Source: Vibrio syngnathi (lineage in GTDB: Bacteria > Pseudomonadota > Gammaproteobacteria > Enterobacterales > Vibrionaceae). Taken from it: a stretch of 64,000 nucleotides of DNA. Made by a program: the position numbers and the translations under genes. This document shows, piece after piece, positions 1 to 9,033 of this stretch. The stretch's first letter is position 1, and the number at the start of each line of letters is the position of its first letter. Under the pieces are notes generated by a model. That model had not been told where the DNA came from. It did no database searches and saw nothing but the letters and a program-made list of their open reading frames with translations. The stretch covers positions 1,798,001 through 1,862,000 of the forward strand of contig NZ_CP017916.1 in NCBI RefSeq assembly GCF_002119525.1, written 5' to 3'.

Positions 1-367
1 CGTGCGATGGAACGCCACGTAGTTTTGCTTTCTTGATTTTGAAGTCACCAGGAAGTACTGCGCCAACTGTTGCTACTGCTACAGTTAGGCCAAGACGACA
101 GTTAGATGCACCACAAACGATGTCTAAAAGTTCTTTATTACCTTCTGCATCAACAGCGCCGATATCAATTTTAGTTACTTGTAGTTTGTCTGCGTCTGGG
201 TGCTGACCGCACTCAACCACTTTACCTACTTTAACGCCGGTGAATTCACCAGCAACAGGTTCTACATCGTCAACTTCCAAACCAGCCATAGTGATTTGGT
301 GAGCTAGCTCTTCGCTGTTAATTGCAGGTTTAACCCACTCGCGTAGCCAAGATTCACTGAATTTCAT
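1..367 (-). CDS. pheT: Phenylalanyl-tRNA synthetase beta subunit, N-terminal part
   Basis: The first 122 codons of PheT are present; the rest lies beyond the left edge. The protein begins [12 protein letters not shown], the usual bacterial PheT start. It continues into the tRNA-binding EMAP/Myf-like domain at about residues 40-122 (HPDADKLQV, then DIVCGASN). PheT forms the alpha2-beta2 enzyme with PheS that charges tRNA-Phe in the cytoplasm; the beta subunit carries the editing site and contacts tRNA. The start lies 18 bases downstream of the pheS stop, as in a pheS-pheT operon, and no separate promoter is visible. Confidence 0.96.
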   Translation of the reverse strand, partial: MKFSESWLREWVKPAINSEELAHQITMAGLEVDDVEPVAGEFTGVKVGKVVECGQHPDADKLQVTKIDIGAVDAEGNKELLDIVCGASNCRLGLTVAVATVGAVLPGDFKIKKAKLRGVPSH

Positions 368-385
368 AGTTTTGACTGCCCCGGA

Positions 386-1471
<1,086 letters not shown>

Positions 1472-1538
1472 TTAAAAGAGCAAGTTATTGACTAAAAACA
1501 CGGCAAATTTAACAGGATATTAATGAGGAGTAAGAAGA

Positions 1539-1562
1539 AGTGGAACAATTACTGGTTCCACT
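1539..1562 (-). terminator. Weak terminator after the GGDEF gene
   Basis: An 8-bp stem (AGTGGAAC / GTTCCACT) with an 8-base loop is followed on the minus strand by a pyrimidine-rich stretch (TCTTCTTACT). It lies 26 bases beyond the diguanylate cyclase stop and before the pheS promoter. The lack of a clean T-run keeps confidence moderate. Confidence 0.4.
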
Positions 1563-1587
1563 GCTTAATTTGGAAATGACCTGAACG

Positions 1588-2697
1588 CTAAATCTGAATC
1601 GAACAAACGCTGTTCTTCCCCGCGTTTTTCGCTAAATAGACGGACTCATCGGCGGCTTTAATCAAATCATTCATTGAGCCGAATTCTTCGGTTATTTCAG
1701 CGACACCGACACTAATACTGCCAATCCAAACTTGATTACTGGTTTCAACCTCTAATTCAGACACTTGCTGTCGAGCGGTTTCCGCGATGTACATCCCACC
1801 TTTAAGGTCAGTATCTGGGCAGATTACCAAGAACTCATCGCCACCTAACCGGCAAACAATATCATCATTACGGAACGTGTTTTTCAGTTCACGCGAGAGG
1901 GTTTTTAGCACCAAGTCGCCTGCATCATGACCGCTAGTGTCATTAATGCGCTTGAAGTGGTCGGCATCAATCATAATGCACACCAAAGGCATGCCCAGTT
2001 CTTTGGAGTCTTGCCAATGCAGCGCTAACTGTTTAAAAGCACTACGACGGTTATGCAAATTAGTGAGAGAGTCGGTTAATGACAGCTCTTCAAGTCTCTT
2101 GTTCGCTCTTTTTAATTCTGCGGTGCGTTCCTCAACTTTATCTTCGAGTAACTGGTTGAAGCGTAACAACTGCTTATTGCGTTCAGAGACTTGCTCAAAT
2201 AAGCCTTTAAGAGCCGCCAACAAAGGCACAGTCGAAGAGTCTTGCTGCTTTTCTTCCGCTTCAAAGGCTTGCAGAGGTGTCGCGCCCTCTTCTATGGCGG
2301 TCATTTGTCGCGCCATGTTTTGGTCGATGCCGAGGATGTGGTAAGCAAGCCAATGAATGAGGAAGTCCAGTAGCTGACGTGCGGACACCTGATCTTCTTC
2401 CAAGATGAAAGCTTGCATGCTGTAGATATCTTGCATAAATACACGATGAACTTTGATGTGTTCTTCGATGTGAGAGCGATATAAATTACGAGCTCTCATC
2501 AAAGATTCTTCTTCTTTAAAGTGAAACTCGGCATAGCTCGTGAGATCGAGTAAAGCGATGCTAATATCTTCGATTGAGATAGTGTTTTCAGACAGTAAAT
2601 TGCCATAGTGGTTGATAAAACCGACGAGGTATTGATGTTGTTCATCTACGACACCAATGCCTGTTTCGAAGTATCTATTCCAAGTAAATGAATTCAT
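1588..2697 (-). CDS. Bacteriohemerythrin-GGDEF diguanylate cyclase
   Basis: This 369-residue cytoplasmic protein makes cyclic di-GMP. Residues 1-135 form a bacteriohemerythrin domain with the di-iron ligand pattern (DEQHQ, HFKEE, HIEEHIKVH, HWLAYHILGID). A coiled segment at about 150-205 leads to a GGDEF domain. The catalytic RLGGDEF is near residue 284 and an inhibitory RNDD site sits five residues before it, so both activity and product inhibition look intact. The ATG at 2697 was preferred to an upstream TTG because AAGGGA is well spaced. The architecture and the pheS neighbour match V. cholerae Bhr-DGC (VC1216), whose cyclase activity depends on the iron redox state. Oxygen or redox sensing is inferred from that. 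Confidence 0.92.
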   Translation of the reverse strand: MNSFTWNRYFETGIGVVDEQHQYLVGFINHYGNLLSENTISIEDISIALLDLTSYAEFHFKEEESLMRARNLYRSHIEEHIKVHRVFMQDIYSMQAFILEEDQVSARQLLDFLIHWLAYHILGIDQNMARQMTAIEEGATPLQAFEAEEKQQDSSTVPLLAALKGLFEQVSERNKQLLRFNQLLEDKVEERTAELKRANKRLEELSLTDSLTNLHNRRSAFKQLALHWQDSKELGMPLVCIMIDADHFKRINDTSGHDAGDLVLKTLSRELKNTFRNDDIVCRLGGDEFLVICPDTDLKGGMYIAETARQQVSELEVETSNQVWIGSISVGVAEITEEFGSMNDLIKAADESVYLAKNAGKNSVCSIQI

Positions 2698-2880
2698 AAA
2701 TCCCTTAACGCCCAAATCACACTTGTTTACCGGCAGTTACCAGTAGTCAAAAGCATGCATATGTAGAGGTTATATATACATGTAAAATATAACCATACTA
2801 CCTGTAGGCCTACCTGATTGCTTGCTCCTTTTATAGAAAGATGACTTCGATCTCTACAAATATAAATTAACACTGGGTTT

Positions 2881-2908
2881 GGGGCGTTCAATTCAACAAG
2901 AACACCCC
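2881..2908. other. Intergenic hairpin
   Basis: A 9-bp inverted repeat (GGGGCGTTC / GAACACCCC, one G-U pair) with a 10-base loop lies between the start of the GGDEF gene and the end of the barrel gene. Neither side has a T-run, so it is a weak terminator candidate at best. The rest of the 245-base gap shows nothing else clear. Confidence 0.3.
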
Positions 2909-2942
2909 AATAAACCAACATTAACTTAACTTATTGAAAATA

Positions 2943-4175
2943 CTAAAAGTAATATTCCAACGCCACCTCTATAAAATCGTCTTTGCGGGCGAAGAACAAC
3001 AAGTCTTCTGGGGTTTCGTTCTCAAACAACCAAGCGTTGAGTCGCCACTTGAGGTTGTTGTTGATGCGGCTTGATGCTTCCAACTTAGCACTGTAGATAT
3101 CGCTGTTATCTAAGTCTTGAGTGATGCCTGTAAGCACTTCGGTGCCGTCTTCATCGTTCAAGGCGAAACGAGCACCCAGGAAGACATCGTTTTGACCGAT
3201 GGTTTGGGCGTTGTTGCCTCGGCTGTCATACAGGTATTCAGCAATGAAGCCGATGTCCCAATACGATTCAAGCGCCCCAACCCAGGTGTATTCAAAGCCT
3301 GTCGCGACGCCTGTGTGATTGTCGTAACTGTCGCGATAAATGCTTTCCAGCTTCCACAACCAATCGCCAATAATACCTTGTACATCGAGTCCGAAGTGCT
3401 GCATTTGCGCGTAATACGGCTTGAGTTCATTGCCCTCTACACGGTAATAAGGGTCGCGATTTGTGCCGCCTAAGTAGCTTAAACCGACATCCCAATCACC
3501 GTACATTTGGCTATAGCGCAGCGCTACATCAACGTGCTTTTCTTCTCTCGAAGATTCGTAAAGCGCATCGTCCGATACAGGCACTGTCGACCTTAATCGA
3601 CCGTCTTCCCCTGCAAAGGTACGCTCGCGAAAATACGGCAGTAACATGGCATCAATGGTTCCCCAGTCTTTTATCGAGGTGAAGTGCACCATTGGCTGAC
3701 CTAACTTCGATTCACCATCGACCGATTCAATGGCATCGGTTTGGTTTACCACATCGACCAAGTGCGCCGATTCAGTGACACCCCAGAACACCTTGCCGAC
3801 ACCGGCTCGCAGTTCGTAGTCATCCCAATACGTTAGGTACAGAGCTTCACGAACGTCGCCATGGGTGCGCTCATCATCTTCGCTGTCTAGGCGATAAAAC
3901 GGGGTGAAGGTAAAGCTGCCGTTGCCCTCCTCTTGCTCCCAGTAAAACTCTGGTTGCAACACCAGTGAGCTTTGTCCTTTATCTTGCCCTTGCAAACCGT
4001 CACTAAAGAACTGCCTGTGTTCAAGGTTAACTTGCCCTGCTAGCTCCGGGGTGACCGGTTCTGCGAACTCAGAGCTAAAACCAGCTGCCACACATGGCAA
4101 CGACACTTGCATTAGCCCAACTGTCGCAGCCAAGGTTAAAGATAACTGCGTTCCTGTTAACACAATCCTTTTCAT
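2943..4175 (-). CDS. Outer-membrane beta-barrel partner of the RND/LolA-like operon
   Basis: This 410-residue exported protein has a signal peptide to about residue 31 (hydrophobic stretch, then VAAG). The rest alternates aromatic and polar residues as in an outer-membrane barrel (YRLDSEDDER, YWDDYELRAGVGKVFWG) and ends in a C-terminal Tyr-Tyr-Phe, the usual barrel-assembly signal. I do not recognise a named family with certainty; it resembles DUF1302-type barrels. It is the third gene of a minus-strand operon after an RND transporter and a LolA-like protein, starting 9 bases after the latter. The inferred role is the outer-membrane end of an envelope transport path; the substrate is unknown. 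Confidence 0.75.
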   Translation of the reverse strand: MKRIVLTGTQLSLTLAATVGLMQVSLPCVAAGFSSEFAEPVTPELAGQVNLEHRQFFSDGLQGQDKGQSSLVLQPEFYWEQEEGNGSFTFTPFYRLDSEDDERTHGDVREALYLTYWDDYELRAGVGKVFWGVTESAHLVDVVNQTDAIESVDGESKLGQPMVHFTSIKDWGTIDAMLLPYFRERTFAGEDGRLRSTVPVSDDALYESSREEKHVDVALRYSQMYGDWDVGLSYLGGTNRDPYYRVEGNELKPYYAQMQHFGLDVQGIIGDWLWKLESIYRDSYDNHTGVATGFEYTWVGALESYWDIGFIAEYLYDSRGNNAQTIGQNDVFLGARFALNDEDGTEVLTGITQDLDNSDIYSAKLEASSRINNNLKWRLNAWLFENETPEDLLFFARKDDFIEVALEYYF

Positions 4176-4184
4176 ATTCTTGCC

Positions 4185-4991
4185 TTACTTTGCACGTTTA
4201 AGTGTGTTTTTTTGGAAGTCCTTGTCCTTAAGACCGGTCTGGAACGCTAAATCTGTCGTGGTTAATACGGTGCTTTTACCTGTTTGGTGGTTTTGCATCG
4301 ACATAGTGTGCGCGCGCCAGTATTGGTTTAGGTATTGTTTGTAATCTTGGAACGAGAGGGTTTTCAACAACGCGCCTTTGCGGTCGTAAAATTCAACCTG
4401 AACTGGGCGGTAATATTGCTGGTCTAACCATACCTTTTGCATGGTGTAGCCAGAGTTCTTATCGGTAGGAACTTGCTCTAAAACAAAGGTATCGACACCT
4501 TCGATTTTGGCGTCTTCAATGTAGTTAAAGGTGTACTTTTCTAACTCAAACGAGCTCAAGTCTTCATACGCAAATTCACTGCCCATAAACGGGCCAGATT
4601 TGTTGCGTGAAGAGATGCGTTTTACACGTTTCAATGCAGGCAGATACAACCATTGGTCATCGGATTTGGTAATGTGTGAATGGTTGAGGAAAGCCGTGCC
4701 TTTTACGTCGCGTGGCTCATCAAAAATAGTCAGCCCTTTATCACCATCGTCATCGACTTCTAACGACTTCAATCGCATTAGACGCGAGCTACTTTCGCCT
4801 TGTTTGTTGCGAAGTAGCATTTCCATGGTTGCAACAGAATCGCCCCACCCGACATCGACTGCTTTACGTTGCTCGGCAATTTCTAAGCCTTTTGCTGGGT
4901 CTGCTAACACTGGGAAGGCTAATAGCGCGCCAATAGTCATCAATGACGTTATGAGTGTTTTCTTTGTAATAAAGTGTTTAAAGCTTTTCAT
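4185..4991 (-). CDS. LolA-like periplasmic outer-membrane lipoprotein-sorting protein
   Basis: This is a 268-residue periplasmic protein with a signal peptide ending near FPVLA-DPA at residue 30. The mature part shows the conserved block of the LolA-like group paired with RND transporters: GTAFLNH, QWLYLPALKRVKRISS and SGPFMGSEFAYEDL at about residues 98-147. LolA folds bind acyl chains, so it probably ferries a lipid or lipidated substrate across the periplasm. It is not the housekeeping LolA, which is shorter. It follows the RND gene by 44 bases with AAGGAGATC as ribosome binding site, so co-expression is expected. Confidence 0.85.
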   Translation of the reverse strand: MKSFKHFITKKTLITSLMTIGALLAFPVLADPAKGLEIAEQRKAVDVGWGDSVATMEMLLRNKQGESSSRLMRLKSLEVDDDGDKGLTIFDEPRDVKGTAFLNHSHITKSDDQWLYLPALKRVKRISSRNKSGPFMGSEFAYEDLSSFELEKYTFNYIEDAKIEGVDTFVLEQVPTDKNSGYTMQKVWLDQQYYRPVQVEFYDRKGALLKTLSFQDYKQYLNQYWRAHTMSMQNHQTGKSTVLTTTDLAFQTGLKDKDFQKNTLKRAK

Positions 4992-5005
4992 AATGATCTC
5001 CTTGA

Positions 5006-5029
5006 GTCAGCCCACCGCAGTAGGCTGAC
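5006..5029 (-). other. Intercistronic hairpin between RND and LolA-like genes
   Basis: A perfect 7-bp stem (GTCAGCC / GGCTGAC) with a 10-base loop fills most of the 44-base gap and ends just before the LolA-like ribosome binding site. There is no T-run. It may protect or process the mRNA so the two proteins are made in different amounts. Confidence 0.45.
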
Positions 5030-5035
5030 GATTCC

Positions 5036-7489
5036 TTATTTGGTTGATGTAGTCAGTTCGGCGGTTGGATTAGCCAGCGACTTGGTGTCAGGCTTTGGTT
5101 CGTGTTGAGGTTTATCTGCATAGTGAGTCTGTTTGTCGAAGATCATCAGTAAGCTAGGTAGCAAAATGAAGTCGACCACCAACGCAATGAAAATCACAAT
5201 CGCACTGAGTAAGCCCATATCGGAATTGAGTCTGAAGCTCGACATCGCCAGTACAGAGAAACCAGCTACAAGCACGACCGTGGTGATCCACAATGCGCGA
5301 CCGACGGTGTGGAAAGCGTATCGAACCGCTTCTTCTGCTGATTTCCCTTCCATTCTGGCGCGTTGGTATTTACTTAAGAAATGCACCGCATCATCGACAA
5401 CAATACCCAACGTGAGCGTGACTACGACTGACAAACCCAAGTTGATTTCACCCGAAATAAGCGCCCACAAGCCAAAGCCGATAATCGCCGGGGCAATGTT
5501 TGGCACTAGGCTGATCACGCCCAAGCGAACCGAGCGCAATGCGAAGATCATCAAGCCCGAGATAAGCACTAATGTGATAGGCAGAGTTGATAGCATGCTC
5601 GCCATGTTGGTTTCGCCAATGTGTGCAAACATCAATGACGGGCTCGACGCCACCACTTCATATTGCGGCGCATTAGCGGCAAACCATGAGTAAATGCGTT
5701 CTTCGAGTTCAACCAATTCCACACTGCCTAGGTTGTCCACCGTCAGCACCATTTTGATCGATGATTTATCGACATTGATCTGGTTGTTCAAGTCCAAACC
5801 GTACGGCAATGACATCTCGTAAAGCAGTAAGTATTGCGCGGCTAACTCTCGGTTAAGTGGCAGTTGGTAGTAGCTATCGTCATCGCCATGCATGTTCTTA
5901 TTCAAACGCATGTAAACATCGGAAAGCGTGGCCACATGGTCGGTTTCTGGTTGTACGCGTAGCCAATCGGTAAAGTCACCAATAGCTTGCAAGAACACAG
6001 GATCAGCTATCGCTTGAGACTCGTTGGTTTTCACCGCGATACTGATAGTCGTCATGCCACTTACAGTCTCTTCCATGAAATCGGCTGCTTGTCTGAATTC
6101 GCTTGAGGTATCGAAATACTTCACCGATTCATCATTCACTTTGTTCAATGGAATTAACGCGGCTGCGCCAACAATCACTAAGGTAGAAATCGGCAGCAGT
6201 GCTTTGCGGTTAGCCACCACAAAATCGCCCAGTTTATCCATAAAGGTTACTTTGCTTTCCGCGACTTCATTTGTTGGCAGAGTTTTCACTGGCAAGAGTT
6301 TTAACAGCGCAGGAAGCATAGTCACAGAAAGGAAACACGCGATGATCACGCCCAATGCCGACAAGTTACCGAAGTCTCGTAATACGGGAGAATCCGACAT
6401 GTTCATCATCAAGAAACCAATCGCGGTGGTCACCGAAGTAATCAAAATCGGCATCGCGTTCAGCTTAATACTGTATTGAATGGCTTGTGCTTTCTCCATC
6501 CCGCGCTGCATAGCTTGTCTCATGGTCACAATCACGTGAACACAATCGGCAACAGCAAGGGTTAACACTAAGGTAGGTACGTTGACGGTTGCTGTGCTGA
6601 GGAACATCCCTGCCCAGCCAGACAAACCCATGGTGGCGACAATCGAAGAGATAATCACAACTAAGGTCGCTACCACGCTAAAGAACGAGCGCAGCATAAA
6701 GGTGAGGAACACCAACACCACCAACAGCATTAACGGCACGAGTGTTGAGCTGTCTTCTTGAGCCGACATCATAAACGCGTTGTTCATGGCAATGATGCCT
6801 GCCTTGTGGAATTCGACATTCGGGTAATCGGCTTGGTACTTGGCGATCATAGTATTGATAGCCGCGATCACTTCTTGCACTTCCGCGGTTTTATCTACTT
6901 CAGGTAATTGCACGGTGACGTTAACAATGGTCACATCACCAGAGGCTGATACTAATGCGTTTTTAAGCAGTGGCTCGTTGAGGGCGATCTGTTTCACTTT
7001 GGCGATTCGCTCGGGCGTGTGCTCGTATTCTTCGTACAGCAAATCTTCCACTAACAAGTCATCTTCAATGGCTTCGGTGTGCTGATAATTGGCCAGCGAA
7101 TCGACACGGCTTGAGTACGGGATCTGCCACGCATCAACCGTGAGGGTTTGAATTAAGGTGAGGGTTTCTGGGGTGAAGACATTGCCATCTTCAGGTGCGA
7201 CAACAATCGCAAGGTTGTCGGTTTTTGCAAAGGTGGTTTGAATTTCGTCGAACGCCATCAACTGTTTGTTGGTGCCTTCGAAGAATATGTTGTAGTCCCC
7301 TCTAAAGTAGAGGTTCTTTGCCCCTAATGCAGAGAGAATGATGATTGAAAAAACCACCAGCAGAACGATAAACGAACGCTTGGTCGGTATTGAGTGCCAA
7401 CTGTTATTTAGATCCCCGTTTACGCTATCAACGTTACGGTTATCTCGATTTTGGTGATCGAAAGCAGGCTTCTGGCTGTCATGTTCCAT
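5036..7489 (-). CDS. RND/MMPL-superfamily transporter
   Basis: This 817-residue inner-membrane transporter has two repeats, each a membrane helix, a large periplasmic loop, and a five-helix bundle. First half: helix at about 40-60, loop to about 245, helices at about 250-400. Second half: helix at about 430, loop, helices at about 645-795. Candidate proton-relay acids are in LAVADCVHVIV and IVVDDAVHFLSKY. The plan matches MMPL/HpnN-like lipid exporters rather than drug-type RND pumps, and no adaptor gene is nearby. The ATG at 7489 is preferred because GGAG lies 6 bases before it; an upstream TTG would run through the operator. First gene of the operon, likely repressed by the adjacent TetR protein. 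Confidence 0.88.
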   Translation of the reverse strand: MEHDSQKPAFDHQNRDNRNVDSVNGDLNNSWHSIPTKRSFIVLLVVFSIIILSALGAKNLYFRGDYNIFFEGTNKQLMAFDEIQTTFAKTDNLAIVVAPEDGNVFTPETLTLIQTLTVDAWQIPYSSRVDSLANYQHTEAIEDDLLVEDLLYEEYEHTPERIAKVKQIALNEPLLKNALVSASGDVTIVNVTVQLPEVDKTAEVQEVIAAINTMIAKYQADYPNVEFHKAGIIAMNNAFMMSAQEDSSTLVPLMLLVVLVFLTFMLRSFFSVVATLVVIISSIVATMGLSGWAGMFLSTATVNVPTLVLTLAVADCVHVIVTMRQAMQRGMEKAQAIQYSIKLNAMPILITSVTTAIGFLMMNMSDSPVLRDFGNLSALGVIIACFLSVTMLPALLKLLPVKTLPTNEVAESKVTFMDKLGDFVVANRKALLPISTLVIVGAAALIPLNKVNDESVKYFDTSSEFRQAADFMEETVSGMTTISIAVKTNESQAIADPVFLQAIGDFTDWLRVQPETDHVATLSDVYMRLNKNMHGDDDSYYQLPLNRELAAQYLLLYEMSLPYGLDLNNQINVDKSSIKMVLTVDNLGSVELVELEERIYSWFAANAPQYEVVASSPSLMFAHIGETNMASMLSTLPITLVLISGLMIFALRSVRLGVISLVPNIAPAIIGFGLWALISGEINLGLSVVVTLTLGIVVDDAVHFLSKYQRARMEGKSAEEAVRYAFHTVGRALWITTVVLVAGFSVLAMSSFRLNSDMGLLSAIVIFIALVVDFILLPSLLMIFDKQTHYADKPQHEPKPDTKSLANPTAELTTSTK

Positions 7490-7504
7490 CACAGTCTCCA
7501 TTTG

Positions 7505-7517
7505 TGACGATTCGTCA
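7505..7517. promoter_or_regulatory. TetR operator copy 1 (RND 5' leader)
   Basis: A 13-bp palindrome TGACGATTCGTCA lies 16 bases before the RND start codon. The same motif recurs at 7616-7628, 8571-8583 and 8588-8600, all next to the RND operon or its TetR gene. This placement is the evidence that it is an operator. Confidence 0.7.
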
Positions 7518-7615
7518 TAGTTGTGTCTTAAAAAGCCAGCCGGAGCTGACAAAAGACACAATTCTTAGTCATATACTCAAGAAAACCAAAACCACACTAG
7601 GCAAACTTAAGTTTA

Positions 7616-7628
7616 TGACGAATCGTCA
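7616..7628. promoter_or_regulatory. TetR operator copy 2
   Basis: This is a perfect palindrome TGACGAATCGTCA, 111 bases from copy 1 on the upstream side of the RND gene. The two copies bracket the region where the RND operon promoter must lie. Binding at both could block or loop it. Confidence 0.7.
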
Positions 7629-7643
7629 CTAATGGTTATTAAT

Positions 7644-7663
7644 AAACCCACATGAGTGGGCTT
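7644..7663 (-). terminator. Terminator of the tetR gene
   Basis: On the minus strand an 8-bp stem (AAGCCCAC / GTGGGTTT, one G-U pair) with a TCAT loop runs into TTTATTAAT. It lies 10 bases after the tetR stop and separates tetR from the RND operon promoter region. Confidence 0.6.
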
Positions 7664-7672
7664 AATAGAAGC

Positions 7673-8458
7673 TTATCGGCCTACCGATTCTAAGTAAGCG
7701 ACTTCTTCACTGAACAGTTCTTGTTCTACACGGCGCCAGGTTTTGCGGTAATCCCAATCGCTAGAAAGAGGCTGCCAGTTGAGGCCGTCCAAAAGCATGT
7801 TCGCGTTGTGTAATACTGAATATGGGTCTTGTAACCGCTTGATACAATGACTGTTTGATGCATTCTGTGACAAGGCATTTGAACCAAATGCGATTGACCA
7901 GTTTGCAAACACGATGGCATCGGAACCCACACCTGAAGAGAACTTTAGGTCACCGGCTTCTACTGCTCGGTTTACCATTGAATCGGCTTGTTCGATCACC
8001 AACTCTTCCAGTTCGTTCATCTCGGTGACACGTGCACTAGACGCTTTCTCTAGTACCCACGGGCTTTTCGCCATGATCGCGCAAGTTGATAGTACCGGCT
8101 CCATGCGAGCATAGATTCGGTAAGCAACGTGCAGTGCGACGATCTTTTCACGTGTGTTGCCTTCAAACTCTCCGGAGCGAGCGAACATCAACGCCTCGGT
8201 CTTTAAAGAATGAATACATAACGCTAAAACCACGTCTTCTTTACTGCAAAAGTGATTATATATCGTACCTTTAGAATAAGAGCTCGCCGCCGTCAGCTTA
8301 TCCATCGTGAGGTTTCCGAACCCTTGTTCTCGAACCAGATCTTTTGCTAACAACATCAATTCTACTTCTCGGTCGGCTATGGATTGCTGCTTCTTAGACA
8401 GCACGCCTTTGCAACCAAAGATACTTTGTTTATCGCCTTTACAACCAAAGCCAAACAT
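7673..8458 (-). CDS. TetR-family transcriptional regulator
   Basis: This 261-residue regulator has a TetR helix-turn-helix at about residues 28-75 (LVREQGFGNLTMDKL, then SKGTIYNHFCSKEDVVLAL). An alpha-helical ligand domain with no recognisable ligand family follows. It is encoded just upstream of the RND operon on the same strand and is flanked by copies of one palindrome, so it probably represses both itself and the operon. The N-terminus is unusual: FGCKG occurs twice, ten residues apart, encoded by a partial 30-base duplication, giving two cysteines ahead of the DNA-binding domain. Start at the ATG, with a weak GGA 11 bases upstream. Confidence 0.88.
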   Translation of the reverse strand: MFGFGCKGDKQSIFGCKGVLSKKQQSIADREVELMLLAKDLVREQGFGNLTMDKLTAASSYSKGTIYNHFCSKEDVVLALCIHSLKTEALMFARSGEFEGNTREKIVALHVAYRIYARMEPVLSTCAIMAKSPWVLEKASSARVTEMNELEELVIEQADSMVNRAVEAGDLKFSSGVGSDAIVFANWSIAFGSNALSQNASNSHCIKRLQDPYSVLHNANMLLDGLNWQPLSSDWDYRKTWRRVEQELFSEEVAYLESVGR

Positions 8459-8570
8459 AATTTTTCAGTCCGTATTTGAGCTTAGCCATTACCTAAGCTT
8501 AACCAGTATTAAAAACGCTCCTGTTCAATATATTAACACGAATAGTAAATTCATGTAGTTAACCATTTCG

Positions 8571-8600
8571 TGACGCTTCGTCATTTCTGACTTATCGTCA
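8571..8600. promoter_or_regulatory. Paired TetR operators upstream of tetR
   Basis: Two copies sit 17 bases apart, centre to centre: TGACGCTTCGTCA at 8571-8583 and TGACTTATCGTCA at 8588-8600. They lie 113-142 bases before the tetR start, consistent with autoregulation. The second copy has a degenerate left arm. Confidence 0.65.
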
Positions 8601-8689
8601 TAATAGCGCAAATATTGATCATATCAAGGCGTTTCATAAATTAAATTCACTTTATGAATAGATGAGAAAACCATCAATAATCACATCGC

Positions 8690-8761
8690 TTTACTAACTG
8701 GCATAGCATCACTAACCAACATAAGATCAATAACCGACACAACCTCACTAACCAACACAGA
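8690..8761. repeat. 18-bp degenerate tandem repeat, four copies
   Basis: Four consecutive 18-base units start at 8690, 8708, 8726 and 8744, with consensus close to ATCACTAACCAACACAAG. A poorer copy may precede them. The unit is a multiple of three, but no start codon or ribosome binding site opens a frame through it. Function unknown. Confidence 0.6.
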
Positions 8762-9033
8762 AAGAAGCGCCTTAGTTTGGCGAGACCAATACAAGCCCAT
8801 TACGCTGTCTTCATCTAAATAGAGCATGATGGTTTAGGATAGTCAGCTATTCGAGCCGAATGGAGGGGACGTAAACCACGAGAATGAGTGAGTTCAGGTT
8901 CACTTTTTGGTGCAGACCTCTCCTTATGGTTAATATTTGGCTTACTAATGCCGTTTTCGACTAAGTTGCTATAAATTAAGTAAGGGGTGACTTACAATAG
9001 TGACAACGACTTACCTTTTTTGAGAACACGATA

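Larger units (their letters stand above)
8459..9033. other. 575-base intergenic region between tetR and the DnaT-like gene
   Basis: No gene is supported here. It holds the tetR upstream region with two operators (8571-8600) and an 18-bp degenerate tandem repeat (8690-8761). The remaining 270 bases before the DnaT-like start contain an AT-rich TATAAAT near 8970, which may belong to that gene's promoter, but no convincing -35 element. Confidence 0.5.

Noticed and set aside
2727..2921. 64-codon minus-strand frame before the GGDEF gene
   Set aside because: No ribosome binding site, unconvincing composition, and it overlaps an intergenic hairpin.
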